A program made the position numbers and the translations under genes. From a virus: a stretch of 64,000 nt of DNA. The notes beneath the pieces were generated by a model, which saw nothing but the letters and a program-made list of their open reading frames with translations, made no database searches and was not told the DNA's origin. The stretch is taken from the IMG/VR virus record IMGVR_UViG_3300045999_010887, positions 16,655 to 80,654 of that record; one strand, given 5' to 3'. Shown here one piece after another: positions 17,457 to 24,587 of the stretch (positions are counted from its first letter, which is position 1; every line of letters begins with the position of its first letter).

Positions 17457-18181
17457 TTTGCAGCATCATTCGCAACAGGGAGCCTTTCTTGTTTGGCTGG
17501 AAGGATCAAATCCTTTGTCTCAAGGACGAGAACCCAAAGATTACGTTTGACCTTTCTGTCTTTGAGAATGATTCAGATGACGGCACTGTCGACTATCTAC
17601 GGATGATTGAACCAGAGCTTAAGTCTGAGCTCAATCAAGTATGGATCCAGTGCGTCAAAAAGGACTGGCCTTATTTTGGTTCGGTGCGCGCAGAAGATCG
17701 AGTCAAGTATTTGGCTGAAGCACGCAACGAATGTCTGGACAAAACAGAGAAAGAAGTTGGTCTCAAGGAGTACGACAAGGTTGTATTTATTGAGCCCGAC
17801 ATTGATTTTGATCCAGAAGAAATCAGTCAACTTTTTTATACAGACGATGATATTGCGTCGCCATACAGCGTGCATCCCCTGGATGTCCAAAGTCATCGCT
17901 GGATTTATGACAGCTGGGCAACTCGTCTTTCCGTAGAGGATGACATCTTCAAAGGCCCTAGGATTTTTGAGATGCCACCCCGCCTTGATGTGGTCTCTAC
18001 GTTTAATTGCTTCTGTGTTTATCGCGGTCAACCCTTTGCAGAAGGCGCACGTTTCTCTGGTATTAACCCATGGACTGATTCATGGGACTGCGATACTACT
18101 AACATCTGTTATGAGTTCAGCATGCGTGGTTACGACCGCATTGGGCTGTACAATATTCTCTTAACACACCTTGGCAATTAA
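17444..18181 (+). CDS. Glycosyltransferase resembling CAP59/CMT1 mannosyltransferases
   Basis: 245 residues. MRVLICSIIRNREPFLFGW and VFENDSDDGTVDYL open like a GT-A transferase. YDKVVFIEPDIDFDPEEISQ holds the acidic metal-binding run, and DVVSTFNCFCVYRGQPFAEG resembles the acceptor region of CAP59-type alpha-mannosyltransferases. It begins inside the 3' end of colD, so the two are co-translated. It probably transfers the dideoxy sugar or mannose to a surface glycan. Donor and acceptor are unknown. Confidence 0.75.
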   Translation: MRVLICSIIRNREPFLFGWKDQILCLKDENPKITFDLSVFENDSDDGTVDYLRMIEPELKSELNQVWIQCVKKDWPYFGSVRAEDRVKYLAEARNECLDKTEKEVGLKEYDKVVFIEPDIDFDPEEISQLFYTDDDIASPYSVHPLDVQSHRWIYDSWATRLSVEDDIFKGPRIFEMPPRLDVVSTFNCFCVYRGQPFAEGARFSGINPWTDSWDCDTTNICYEFSMRGYDRIGLYNILLTHLGN

Positions 18182-18224
18182 GGTAAGCCGTACTGTTCAT
18201 TCAAGTTCTCCGTATTGGATTTAA

Positions 18225-18431
18225 ATGGAAAAACTGCCAGACTATATTCAAGCGATAGAAGAGGGTAAATCCCTGGTCGCTAACCACAACAATCTTTTGA
18301 AAAGTTTATTGCTATCAAAGCAGGCCAATGACAACAACCTTTATACTGGCGAAACAACCAACGGAAGCACAGATGTCTCTCTCAGCGCAAGTGAAGGAAT
18401 CAGTGGATCAAGCGATTCACCATCTGCGTGA
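18225..18431 (+). CDS. Small Ser-rich hypothetical protein
   Basis: 68 residues: helical N-terminus (MEKLPDYIQAIEEGKSLVAN), then a Ser/Gly/Thr tail (SASEGISGSSDSPSA). The tail overlaps the start of the next gene in another frame, and only the N-terminal half looks constrained. Confidence 0.5.
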   Translation: MEKLPDYIQAIEEGKSLVANHNNLLKSLLLSKQANDNNLYTGETTNGSTDVSLSASEGISGSSDSPSA

Positions 18432-18600
18432 TGCCCTTGCGTTTGCCTCAAGGTCAGAACATTCAATGACCATTGGCACACTGTCAGATATTTTGATTCG
18501 TTGCGAAAGTATTGAATCAATGGATGAGATTATGCATCGCTTTGGTTCCAAATCAAAGCAAGGTAACTTAAATACACCACAAGATTTTGACAAAGCCTGA
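18373..18600 (+). CDS. Hypothetical helical protein, 75 residues
   Basis: I use ATG 18373 because GGAAG lies 5 bases before it; an earlier ATG at 18328 lacks a ribosome site. The product (MSLSAQVKESVDQAIHHLRD then MTIGTLSDILIRCESIESMD) is helical. It overlaps its neighbours on both sides. Confidence 0.6.
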   Translation: MSLSAQVKESVDQAIHHLRDALAFASRSEHSMTIGTLSDILIRCESIESMDEIMHRFGSKSKQGNLNTPQDFDKA

Positions 18601-18763
18601 ACGTCATCGATTAACGGAGGCTGATCGCCTCCAAAAATATTTTTGGGATTTAGAAAAATTAATCCCCAATCCGCCTGCAAACTGGGCGGTGAATGCTAAG
18701 CCGTGTAAGTGGGCTAAAATATTAGAAGAACGTAAAAAGAATCCTGATGTCTCAGGAGAATAA
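18587..18763 (+). CDS. Small basic protein, 58 residues
   Basis: Open frame overlapping the end of the previous gene and the start of the next. The best start is TTG 18587. The product (TKPERHRLTEADRLQKYFWD, then NPPANWAVNAKPCKWAKILE) has a protein-like composition with conserved-looking Trp/Cys. The start is uncertain. Confidence 0.5.
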   Translation: MTKPERHRLTEADRLQKYFWDLEKLIPNPPANWAVNAKPCKWAKILEERKKNPDVSGE

Positions 18764-19028
18764 ATATACAAAACCAGGATTACGCGAACGGATTAAAGAT
18801 CGCGTGATGGCTGGTTCTCGTGGCGGCCGACCAGGTCAATGGAGTGCTAGGAAGGCGCAGCTTGTTGCACAAGAATACAAGAAAGCAGGCGGTGAATATA
18901 AAGGCGGCAAAGGAGAGAAGCAAAAGTCTTTGGAGAAGTGGGGCAAGGAAAAGTGGATGACAAAAGACGAATACGAGAAGCGCGGCAAAGCTAAAGCTAC
19001 TGCCAAGAAGTACAAGGAGAGTAAGTGA
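18747..19028 (+). CDS. DUF5872-like basic protein
   Basis: 93 residues. GLRERIKDRVMAGSRGGRPG, then QWSARKAQLVAQEYKKAGG, then KQKSLEKWGKEKWMT match the DUF5872 layout found in cyanobacteria, large viruses and phages. Very Lys/Arg-rich, so it probably binds nucleic acid. Its ATG overlaps the upstream gene, and its TGA shares a base with the next ATG. Confidence 0.7.
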   Translation: MSQENKYTKPGLRERIKDRVMAGSRGGRPGQWSARKAQLVAQEYKKAGGEYKGGKGEKQKSLEKWGKEKWMTKDEYEKRGKAKATAKKYKESK

Positions 19029-19195
19029 TGCAAATTGCCGGACGTTATATGGATACATCTGGGCCAGGCAATGACCCAAGAGATTTTTTATTAGAAGAAA
19101 ATTTTTGGGCTAGTCAAGCTTTGCCCCAAGGTGTTTCCATAGATCAAGCTATTAAAGATGGTTTATGGCAACAGCTTATTAAGTTTAAAAAATAA
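19028..19195 (+). CDS. Small acidic protein, 55 residues
   Basis: MQIAGRYMDTSGPGNDPRDF, then LLEENFWASQ, then SIDQAIKDGLWQQLIKFKK. Start and stop are tightly coupled to both neighbours (TGATG at the front, 2-base gap at the back). Function unknown. Confidence 0.55.
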   Translation: MQIAGRYMDTSGPGNDPRDFLLEENFWASQALPQGVSIDQAIKDGLWQQLIKFKK

Positions 19196-19197
19196 AC

Positions 19198-19401
19198 ATG
19201 ACAGACAAGGCGATTCAAAAGGGTTACACCAAACGCTACCTTCCACAAAAAGCCTGGGCCTCATTGTCACCAGAAGAACGTGCAGAAACAGACCAAAAGA
19301 AACGCGCTGCCAGTCGTGAAGGTAAACAATTTGTTCCGAACACTAGGAAAGCAAAGTTAGCTGGACGTGCTGCACGGCGTTATCGCAACAGTAAATCATG
19401 A
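19198..19401 (+). CDS. Small basic protein, 67 residues
   Basis: MTDKAIQKGYTKRYLPQKAW, then SPEERAETDQKKRAASREGK, ending AGRAARRYRNSKS. Like the DUF5872-like protein two genes before it, it is strongly basic and could be a DNA-binding or virion-packaged protein. No ribosome site beyond the 2-base gap. Confidence 0.6.
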   Translation: MTDKAIQKGYTKRYLPQKAWASLSPEERAETDQKKRAASREGKQFVPNTRKAKLAGRAARRYRNSKS

Positions 19402-19410
19402 TATCCTGAC

Positions 19411-19500
19411 AGCGGAGCAATACCGCTCTAGGGGTAATAGTCGAAAACCCCTTCCACGTTACGAACGTGGTGCTTAGCAGCGACTTGAGTGGGAAGGAAG
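19411..19500 (+). ncRNA. Structured RNA candidate, three hairpins before a terminator
   Basis: Three consecutive stems: AGCGG/CCGCT (19411-19427), AGGGG/CCCCT (19430-19452) and CCACGTT/AACGTGG (19454-19470), then a purine-rich stretch GTGGGAAGGAAG ending at 19500 and the terminator at 19506-19532. A leader, riboswitch-type element or small RNA is possible. I cannot match it to a known family by eye. Confidence 0.45.
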
Positions 19501-19505
19501 TTATG

Positions 19506-19532
19506 ATCCCGGTATAACAACCGGGATTTTTT
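19506..19532 (+). terminator. Rho-independent terminator
   Basis: ATCCCGGT (19506-19513), loop ATAACA, ACCGGGAT (19520-19527), followed by T to 19532. It ends the 18225-19401 gene run or the RNA before it. The next gene starts within a few bases of the T run. Confidence 0.8.
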
Positions 19533-19536
19533 GTAC

Positions 19537-20166
19537 GTGGCGTATTTGAATCACAATCTTCCCGACTGGTCTTGCTATATCCGCAACGAGTTTCTTTACA
19601 ACCACAAGCAAGGTCATGGCGAGGTGACCAAGTGTGATGTGCACTGTGTTGCCAGCCTTGAGAAACGTGTGCCCCTTTTTGAAGCATTCCTTGAGAATGG
19701 TGTGAATTGGACTAGGCGTCCACTCCATGCGTTCTGTTGGAAGCCTGATGCACCCATCGAACCGTTGGAAGATGTGATGTATTGGGATTGTTTCTCCCCT
19801 TATATTGATGTGCAGAAACGTGCACGGCTTGCTGGTTTGCAAGCGGAGCTCATCAAACCTAATGGTGACAAGGCTCTTGGTACCTACATGTTTACCCTTG
19901 ATTGGTCATGGGAGAACAAGGGTACTACTGACTTTAATTTCTCAGAGACACCCGAGCATAAGTGTGCGCACCTCTTCAAGATGGAGAGCGGCAACTACTA
20001 TGCGTATCCCAACAACCGAATCATCTGGTACGACAACGCCTGGACGTTTAACCGTATCAAACAAAACCCAGGGTACGAGATTGATATGACGGTTTATTCC
20101 GTAGAGAACAAACGGAAGCTGGAAACCTCAGACCATTACATGTACGAGGTAAAGACTGTAGAATAA
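19537..20166 (+). CDS. Hypothetical phage protein, about 209 residues
   Basis: VAYLNHNLPDWSCYIRNEFL, then CFSPYIDVQKRARL, TYMFTLDWSWENKGTTDFNF and IIWYDNAWTF: a soluble, aromatic-rich protein. Possible starts are GTG 19537 or TTG 19531, both in or beside the T run of a terminator and without a Shine-Dalgarno, so translation from an attenuated leader is possible. No enzyme motif recognised. Confidence 0.7.
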   Translation: MAYLNHNLPDWSCYIRNEFLYNHKQGHGEVTKCDVHCVASLEKRVPLFEAFLENGVNWTRRPLHAFCWKPDAPIEPLEDVMYWDCFSPYIDVQKRARLAGLQAELIKPNGDKALGTYMFTLDWSWENKGTTDFNFSETPEHKCAHLFKMESGNYYAYPNNRIIWYDNAWTFNRIKQNPGYEIDMTVYSVENKRKLETSDHYMYEVKTVE

Positions 20167-20203
20167 TTTCGTTCCCCCTCTCTTTTCGATGGGGCAGCAA
20201 GGG

Positions 20204-20276
20204 TGCAACAAGGAACGTTGCATTAAATAAAGGATCCCCTCAGCCGCATCGTAGATTATCGTAGGCGGACATCCTT
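20204..20276 (+). other. Two hairpins upstream of tRNA-Pro
   Basis: Hairpin TGCAAC-7-GTTGCA (20204-20222) and a larger structure with AAGGAT (20230-20235) pairing to ATCCTT (20271-20276) and CCGC (20244-20247) pairing to GCGG (20265-20268). The loop contains a direct repeat ATCGTAG. It may be a processing or terminator element between the preceding gene and the tRNA. Confidence 0.45.
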
Positions 20277-20285
20277 GCCCTTTAC

Positions 20286-20359
20286 CGAGAATTAGCGCAG
20301 TTTGGTAGCGCACCTGTTTTGGGAGCAGGGGGCCGCAGGTTCAAATCCTGCATTCTCGA
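20286..20359 (+). tRNA. tRNA-Pro (anticodon TGG)
   Basis: Cloverleaf by eye: acceptor CGAGAAT (20286-20292) pairs with ATTCTCG (20352-20358); D stem GCGC/GCGC; anticodon arm CCTGT-TTTGGGA-GCAGG; T arm GCAGG-TTCAAAT-CCTGC; discriminator A 20359. CCA is not encoded. TGG reads CCA codons. Confidence 0.93.
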
Positions 20360-20384
20360 TTATTCAGATTCTCGATAAATTGCG

Positions 20385-20405
20385 TTTATCAGGATTCCTG
20401 ATAAA
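20385..20405 (+). terminator. Hairpin after tRNA-Pro
   Basis: TTTATCAGG (20385-20393), ATT, CCTGATAAA (20397-20405), then AT-rich sequence. A 9-bp stem follows the tRNA by 25 bases and may end or process its transcript. Confidence 0.45.
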
Positions 20406-20434
20406 TTATATTTACGCGTGCACAAAAACTATAC

Positions 20435-20689
20435 GTGGCTTGGGTTAATGCTAAAAAACGTATCGATAAGAATCGACAAAAGCTTCTGGAGTACAAGAAG
20501 ACTTTGCAGTGCGAGAAGTGTGGGCTGGATGATCACCGTGTCCTTGAGTTCCACCATGTAGGTGACAAGGATAACAATATCTCAAGCATGGTAAACCATG
20601 GCTACGCCTGGAGCAGGGTAGAGCAAGAGATTGGGAAGTGTATCCCCCTCTGCTGCAACTGCCACCGACTGGAGCACTGGCAATGTTAA
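20435..20689 (+). CDS. HNH endonuclease, 84 residues
   Basis: CEKCG (Cys pair), LEFHHVGDKDNNI (the HH motif) and CIPLCCNCHRLEHW (second Cys pair and final His) give a complete short HNH nuclease. GTG 20435 is the nominal start without a ribosome site; the true start may differ. It sits between a tRNA and an EndoVII gene, a typical mobile-endonuclease location. Confidence 0.78.
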   Translation: MAWVNAKKRIDKNRQKLLEYKKTLQCEKCGLDDHRVLEFHHVGDKDNNISSMVNHGYAWSRVEQEIGKCIPLCCNCHRLEHWQC

Positions 20690-20713
20690 TATATTCGTAA
20701 TTAAAATTTCGTA

Positions 20714-21175
20714 ATGTCAGAAAAGGTTTGCAGCGCTTGCAATGAGCTAAAACCTCTTGAAGATTTTTACAAAGAATCTCGCGTAAAAGATGGCCGCATG
20801 CGTCGATGCAAGCTTTGCCATTGTGCGGCAACGGCTAAATACAGAACACAAAATCCACAGATTTATAGAAAAGCTAGTTTAAAACATTGGCACAACTTAA
20901 ATGACAGCAAAAAACATAGTAAATGGCTCAAGCGTTATGGATTAACAAAAGAAGAATATAAAACCCTTTTTAATAAACAGAAAGGACTTTGTTTTATCTG
21001 CAAAAAGAAATGTTGCTCTGGTCAAAACTTATCAGTTGATCATTGTCATAAAACACAAAAAGTTAGAGGGCTACTTTGCAAAAAATGCAACACAGCCCTT
21101 GGGATGCTAGACGATAATGTTGAATATTTTGAGACAGCTATTCTTTATCTTAAGAATTACGAAGAGTCGCCTTGA
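20714..21175 (+). CDS. Endonuclease VII-type HNH nuclease
   Basis: 153 residues. N-terminal zinc ribbon (CSACNELKPLEDFYKES ... CKLCH), then the T4 EndoVII core: YGLTKEEYKTLFNKQKGLC, CFICKKKC, LSVDHCHKTQKVRGLLCKKC and NTALGMLDDN. EndoVII resolves branched DNA before packaging. The N-terminal ribbon is common in phage homologues. Its 3' end overlaps the end of the convergent Dps-like gene. Confidence 0.88.
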   Translation: MSEKVCSACNELKPLEDFYKESRVKDGRMRRCKLCHCAATAKYRTQNPQIYRKASLKHWHNLNDSKKHSKWLKRYGLTKEEYKTLFNKQKGLCFICKKKCCSGQNLSVDHCHKTQKVRGLLCKKCNTALGMLDDNVEYFETAILYLKNYEESP

Positions 21176-21713
21176 TCATCCATGCAGCTTTAAATGCTTG
21201 CCCACATAAATCACTTAAATAATTTTGAATATCAATGGCACCGACTTTGGCTGCAACAGGCTCTAGCTTTTTGGTTTTCATTCCCAGCTCTTCAAGATTT
21301 TTATAGTACACAGTGAGCATATCCGTGTTCTTGTAGCTGGTAACATGCTGGATACCTGGGCCAGCATCAGCCAAACCTCTGGCACACATGGGCATCAGGT
21401 AATCCATCGACCGAATAAATTCGGACAACGTATCAAACTGTTCCAAATGAGCTTCGTACTGACCTTTAAGGAACCCGTGGAGACCGAGAAAGTTTGCACC
21501 TTCAATATTCAGGTGAATCAAATGGGATTGTGTCTGAAGTTCCTTGAGGTAGGAACAGAGGGAGATGCACTGCTGGATAAAGGCCCCGACATCACCATTC
21601 TTTGAGCGAGCAGGGCCTTTTGGTTTGGCCTGGGGCTCAGGAATCACTCCATTTTGGGGTGGTTCTACCCCCATCTGGGGTGGTTGTTGAGCTTGAGGAC
21701 CAGGGGTATACAT
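21150..21713 (-). CDS. Dps/ferritin-like protein
   Basis: 187 residues: a Pro/Gln-rich N-terminus of about 40, then a four-helix Dps-like domain. HLIHLNIEGANFLGLHGFLK matches the Dps signature. By spacing, His67, His79, Asp94 and Glu98 align with the ferroxidase residues H31, H43, D58 and E62 of Dps (Listeria numbering), while Lys83 replaces D47. Dps dodecamers oxidise and store iron at subunit interfaces and protect DNA. The loss of D47 may weaken iron binding, so a structural role is also possible. Next to a virion protein gene. Confidence 0.72.
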   Translation of the reverse strand: MYTPGPQAQQPPQMGVEPPQNGVIPEPQAKPKGPARSKNGDVGAFIQQCISLCSYLKELQTQSHLIHLNIEGANFLGLHGFLKGQYEAHLEQFDTLSEFIRSMDYLMPMCARGLADAGPGIQHVTSYKNTDMLTVYYKNLEELGMKTKKLEPVAAKVGAIDIQNYLSDLCGQAFKAAWMIKATLRNS

Positions 21714-21750
21714 GATTTTTTTGCAGTAATTCTATTTTAACGCAAACTAA

Positions 21751-23049
21751 TTACACAATTTCAAACCAAGACAGGTCTGTATAGACCTTTGCACCACTAA
21801 TAGTTGGAGCAGCAACAACAGTAAACACATCACTGACGCCAGCTTGAGTACGACCCAGCTGGAAGTTAAAGTCCCGTACATCACTCAATGAGAGTGTGCC
21901 ATCAGAAACAATGTAACCACCAATAATGTCAGTGCCACCACTTACAGTTGTTGCACTGGTGTCGTATTGAACGTTACCGTTGTAGTGGGTTTGCCAGTTT
22001 GCTCCACTAAGTGTTGGGTTAAGAACTACGCGATATTGGATAATATCTGGCTTGTTGTTTTGTGTTTGCTCAAGCGCAATGCTTAAATTGGCCGGAATAA
22101 CAACACTATCCGTGCGTCCTGATGCCATGCGGATTGAAACCAGCGGATATGTTGCGCCAGAAGAAGTAAGAGTTTTTGGTGTTGTACTGGTAGCAATGTT
22201 ATAACGCCTGGTAAAACCTTCGTAGCCACCTTCCGATGCAACCGTTGCACAGATTTGTTTTGCTGTAGAACTAGATGCAGTCGTACCAAGATTTTCAATT
22301 TCTTGGCGCAGCGGCAACACCGCTGTTGTCATATAGCTTGTTGTGTTTTGATTATCGTTGTGGAAGATATGAGCAATTTCCATATGACCATCAACAATAA
22401 AACCAACGCGTACATCACCAACGCCTAGCCATTCAATATCCATCCAAAAGATATTGGCTTTAGATGGATCCAAGGTACGGGCCGACGGGCCAGCGCCGTT
22501 AAATTTATCGTAGTTCCAATCGCTTTGAGCAACGCGAGTTTCATTAATGGAACCGCTTACATAACTACGTAGGACAAGGTTGTTTGTAGTTCCGCTTTGC
22601 TCAAAGAAGACACCGTTTTGTGTACCAAATAAACCAACACGCTGTCTTAGGTTTGTCTTGCCAGAAGCAAAAACAAACGAGGACATATTCAAGAATGATT
22701 TCCCTGGTTGATAAGGAAATACACGTGTGGTTTCTCGATAGATGTAATCACCAGAAACAGTAGTTACATTTAAATCAACAACGCTTTGGTTGACTTGATA
22801 GGTTGTCGAAGCACTACCACCAGTAACAGTAGTCCACTTATCGTTTTCTTGATAACGGTGTTGACTATCAAAGATGGTATATAGCTGTGAAATTCGTTGC
22901 CGTCCAAATGCATCACCTGCTGTTGTTCCTGGTTGCGTGTAAACAACAGCACCTGAGGTGGTTGAAACCTCTAAGGGACGGCCACTACAGGTTTGAACTT
23001 TATGAACATGATAAAGATTATTATCTGTGGGGTCCCGATAATTAGGCAT
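21751..23049 (-). CDS. Virion structural protein on the - strand
   Basis: 432 residues opening MPNYRDPTDNNLYHVHKVQT. It is Ser/Thr/Gly-rich and beta in character (QSGTTNNLVLRSYVSGSINE, GVGDVRVGFIVDGHMEIAHI). The layout resembles phage-encoded proteins with a concanavalin-like middle domain. Probably a capsid decoration or fibre protein. Its place outside the + strand virion genes is unusual. Family not certain. Confidence 0.65.
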   Translation of the reverse strand: MPNYRDPTDNNLYHVHKVQTCSGRPLEVSTTSGAVVYTQPGTTAGDAFGRQRISQLYTIFDSQHRYQENDKWTTVTGGSASTTYQVNQSVVDLNVTTVSGDYIYRETTRVFPYQPGKSFLNMSSFVFASGKTNLRQRVGLFGTQNGVFFEQSGTTNNLVLRSYVSGSINETRVAQSDWNYDKFNGAGPSARTLDPSKANIFWMDIEWLGVGDVRVGFIVDGHMEIAHIFHNDNQNTTSYMTTAVLPLRQEIENLGTTASSSTAKQICATVASEGGYEGFTRRYNIATSTTPKTLTSSGATYPLVSIRMASGRTDSVVIPANLSIALEQTQNNKPDIIQYRVVLNPTLSGANWQTHYNGNVQYDTSATTVSGGTDIIGGYIVSDGTLSLSDVRDFNFQLGRTQAGVSDVFTVVAAPTISGAKVYTDLSWFEIV

Positions 23050-23096
23050 TTGCTTTTAGCTACGTAATATTATTTTAGGTTCAATATATTTGACAT

Positions 23097-23124
23097 AAAA
23101 AAGCAGTGACCTAACGGCCACTGC
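23097..23124 (-). terminator. Rho-independent terminator
   Basis: On the - strand GCAGTGGCC-GTTA-GGTCACTGC (one mismatch), 23124-23103, then six T. It ends the transcript of 23143-23541 before the structural gene. Confidence 0.8.
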
Positions 23125-23142
23125 AAATACATATCAATGTAA

Positions 23143-23541
23143 TTAATCGTTATTTACTGTTTGTAGTAGTTTGAGTAACACTTTATTTTCATCCGCATTT
23201 TTTTGGTAATACTGCCAGTTGTCATAGACTACCTCTAGTAACACTTCAAAGAATTCATTACCATTCAAAACGTTAGTGTCAACAAATTCACTGACGGTAT
23301 CAGCTAGGTATTCCCGCAGGCGTTCTTTTGCTTTTGCTTTGGACTCTTGGAAAAAGTCCGACCATTTATCTGTGGGTGCTTTTAGAACATTAGCTTCTGG
23401 TTTGAAGTTTGCTTTGATGTAATCAGAAGTTGCTTTGTCAGATTCACGCCGCATTTTGGTAGTACCAAATTCCTCAAAGGCTTCTTTGTAAAGGACATCA
23501 AGATTGTCTAGTTGGTTGCTCTGTGCCAAGGTAGGAAGCAA
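23143..23541 (-). CDS. Hypothetical helical protein, 132 residues
   Basis: Charged and helical (YKEAFEEFGTTKMRRESDKA, WSDFFQESKAKAKERLREYL, FFEVLLEVVYDNWQYYQKN). The first 14 codons overlap the previous gene in another frame. No family recognised. Confidence 0.6.
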   Translation of the reverse strand: MLPTLAQSNQLDNLDVLYKEAFEEFGTTKMRRESDKATSDYIKANFKPEANVLKAPTDKWSDFFQESKAKAKERLREYLADTVSEFVDTNVLNGNEFFEVLLEVVYDNWQYYQKNADENKVLLKLLQTVNND

Positions 23542-23683
23542 GATCTGTAACAGCTTGATGATAGCCTTGCAACCACTCGTCGGAAACCTGTTGTTTACAT
23601 TTGGGATTATTTCTATCTGTTACGTAACAGATGTAAGTAACATCAAGGTGCCTAAGCGCAGCTACAGCATGTTGCTCATTCAT
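23498..23683 (-). CDS. Small protein, 61 residues
   Basis: MNEQHAVAALRHLDVTYICY, then VSDEWLQGYHQAVTDLASYL. The ATG lies right at the T run of the upstream terminator (23684-23720), so some transcripts must read through or start here. Function unknown. Confidence 0.55.
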   Translation of the reverse strand: MNEQHAVAALRHLDVTYICYVTDRNNPKCKQQVSDEWLQGYHQAVTDLASYLGTEQPTRQS

Positions 23684-23720
23684 AAAAAAAGGGATACTTA
23701 ATCTTTAAGCATCCCTTTAT
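23684..23720 (-). terminator. Rho-independent terminator
   Basis: On the - strand AAAGGGATGCTTAA, a 3-base loop and TTAAGTATCCCTT, with seven T at 23690-23684. It ends the 24531-23747 gene group and abuts the next ATG. Confidence 0.75.
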
Positions 23721-23746
23721 TCTAAGTTGTAATAAAAGTTACATTC

Positions 23747-24037
23747 TTAAGAAAGAATAACTTCTTGTCCTTCAAACTTGCCCGCTTCCAGGTCTTTAAC
23801 AAATTCAACACGCCGGAAGTATTCATCCCGGCAATAAGGACCTGCTTCTGTCAGGCAAAAGTTTTGCCACAGCCCAGTGTATAGACCATTGGTACGAGCA
23901 GAGCACTGGTACATATGTTCCATAAAGTCTGCTTTCTTTTGCTCAGCAGTAACGTTCCAGTTCCGAAGCTGCTCTTTTAGCCAGGGCGTATCAAAAGCAC
24001 CTGCAGTGCGGAGTTTTTTGGCAAGGTCGTCAGTCAT
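23747..24037 (-). CDS. Hypothetical protein, 96 residues
   Basis: I use ATG 24037, which overlaps the upstream stop region (AATGACTGA). The product (MTDDLAKKLRTAGAFDTPWL, then WNVTAEQKKADFMEHMYQ) continues with Cys-containing CRDEYFRRVEFVKDLEAGK. No family recognised. Confidence 0.6.
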   Translation of the reverse strand: MTDDLAKKLRTAGAFDTPWLKEQLRNWNVTAEQKKADFMEHMYQCSARTNGLYTGLWQNFCLTEAGPYCRDEYFRRVEFVKDLEAGKFEGQEVILS

Positions 24038-24227
24038 TGAAGTTAACGGCTGTTGTAGAAGTATAGACACCTTTGACGCTGGGGCTGAGCTCAAATAACA
24101 AATCATCAAGATCGTCTTGAAGAGCCTCTGCAATTTCTTCGGCAGTCTTGCCGCCAAAGGAATTGTATTCAACGTCAATGTCAACCGCAAAAGATACGGT
24201 TAACCTTGGCACAACAACAGGTTCCAT
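24030..24227 (-). CDS. Hypothetical protein, 65 residues
   Basis: MEPVVVPRLTVSFAVDIDVE, then KTAEEIAEALQDDLDDLLFE. Acidic, with a short beta start then a helix. Overlaps the next gene by 8 bases. Function unknown. Confidence 0.6.
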   Translation of the reverse strand: MEPVVVPRLTVSFAVDIDVEYNSFGGKTAEEIAEALQDDLDDLLFELSPSVKGVYTSTTAVNFND

Positions 24228-24273
24228 TTAATCCAAAGAAGACCTCAATACTGTAGCAGTAATTTTATTGAGT

Positions 24274-24531
24274 TCAGAGGAGTCGCTCTAATGATTGGAA
24301 CTTGACACTTTCGTAATAACCAAGGCGTTCTTGAATTAGGTTGTAATAATTAATAGCAGCATCAACCATTTCTTCTGCATCCATAGAAGATGCAAGGTTT
24401 TCATTTGCAAGCATGGATGCTGTCAAGATAATGACACCATGTTCCATTTTGGAACCAGTGATTGCAGCTAACGGCGTTCCATCATTGGTAAACCCAGCAA
24501 TCAATTTATTTAAGACTGGATCACCGCCCAT
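24274..24531 (-). CDS. Hypothetical protein, 85 residues
   Basis: MGGDPVLNKLIAGFTNDGTP, then IILTASMLANENLASSMDAE and INYYNLIQERLGYYESVKF. First gene of the group that ends at 23747. Divergent from the kinase-like gene across a 56-base AT-rich gap. Function unknown. Confidence 0.6.
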   Translation of the reverse strand: MGGDPVLNKLIAGFTNDGTPLAAITGSKMEHGVIILTASMLANENLASSMDAEEMVDAAINYYNLIQERLGYYESVKFQSLERLL

Positions 24532-24587
24532 AAAACTTTATTGTTTTACTTAGTTTAACCTATCATAAACTTATAAATAAAAGAAAA

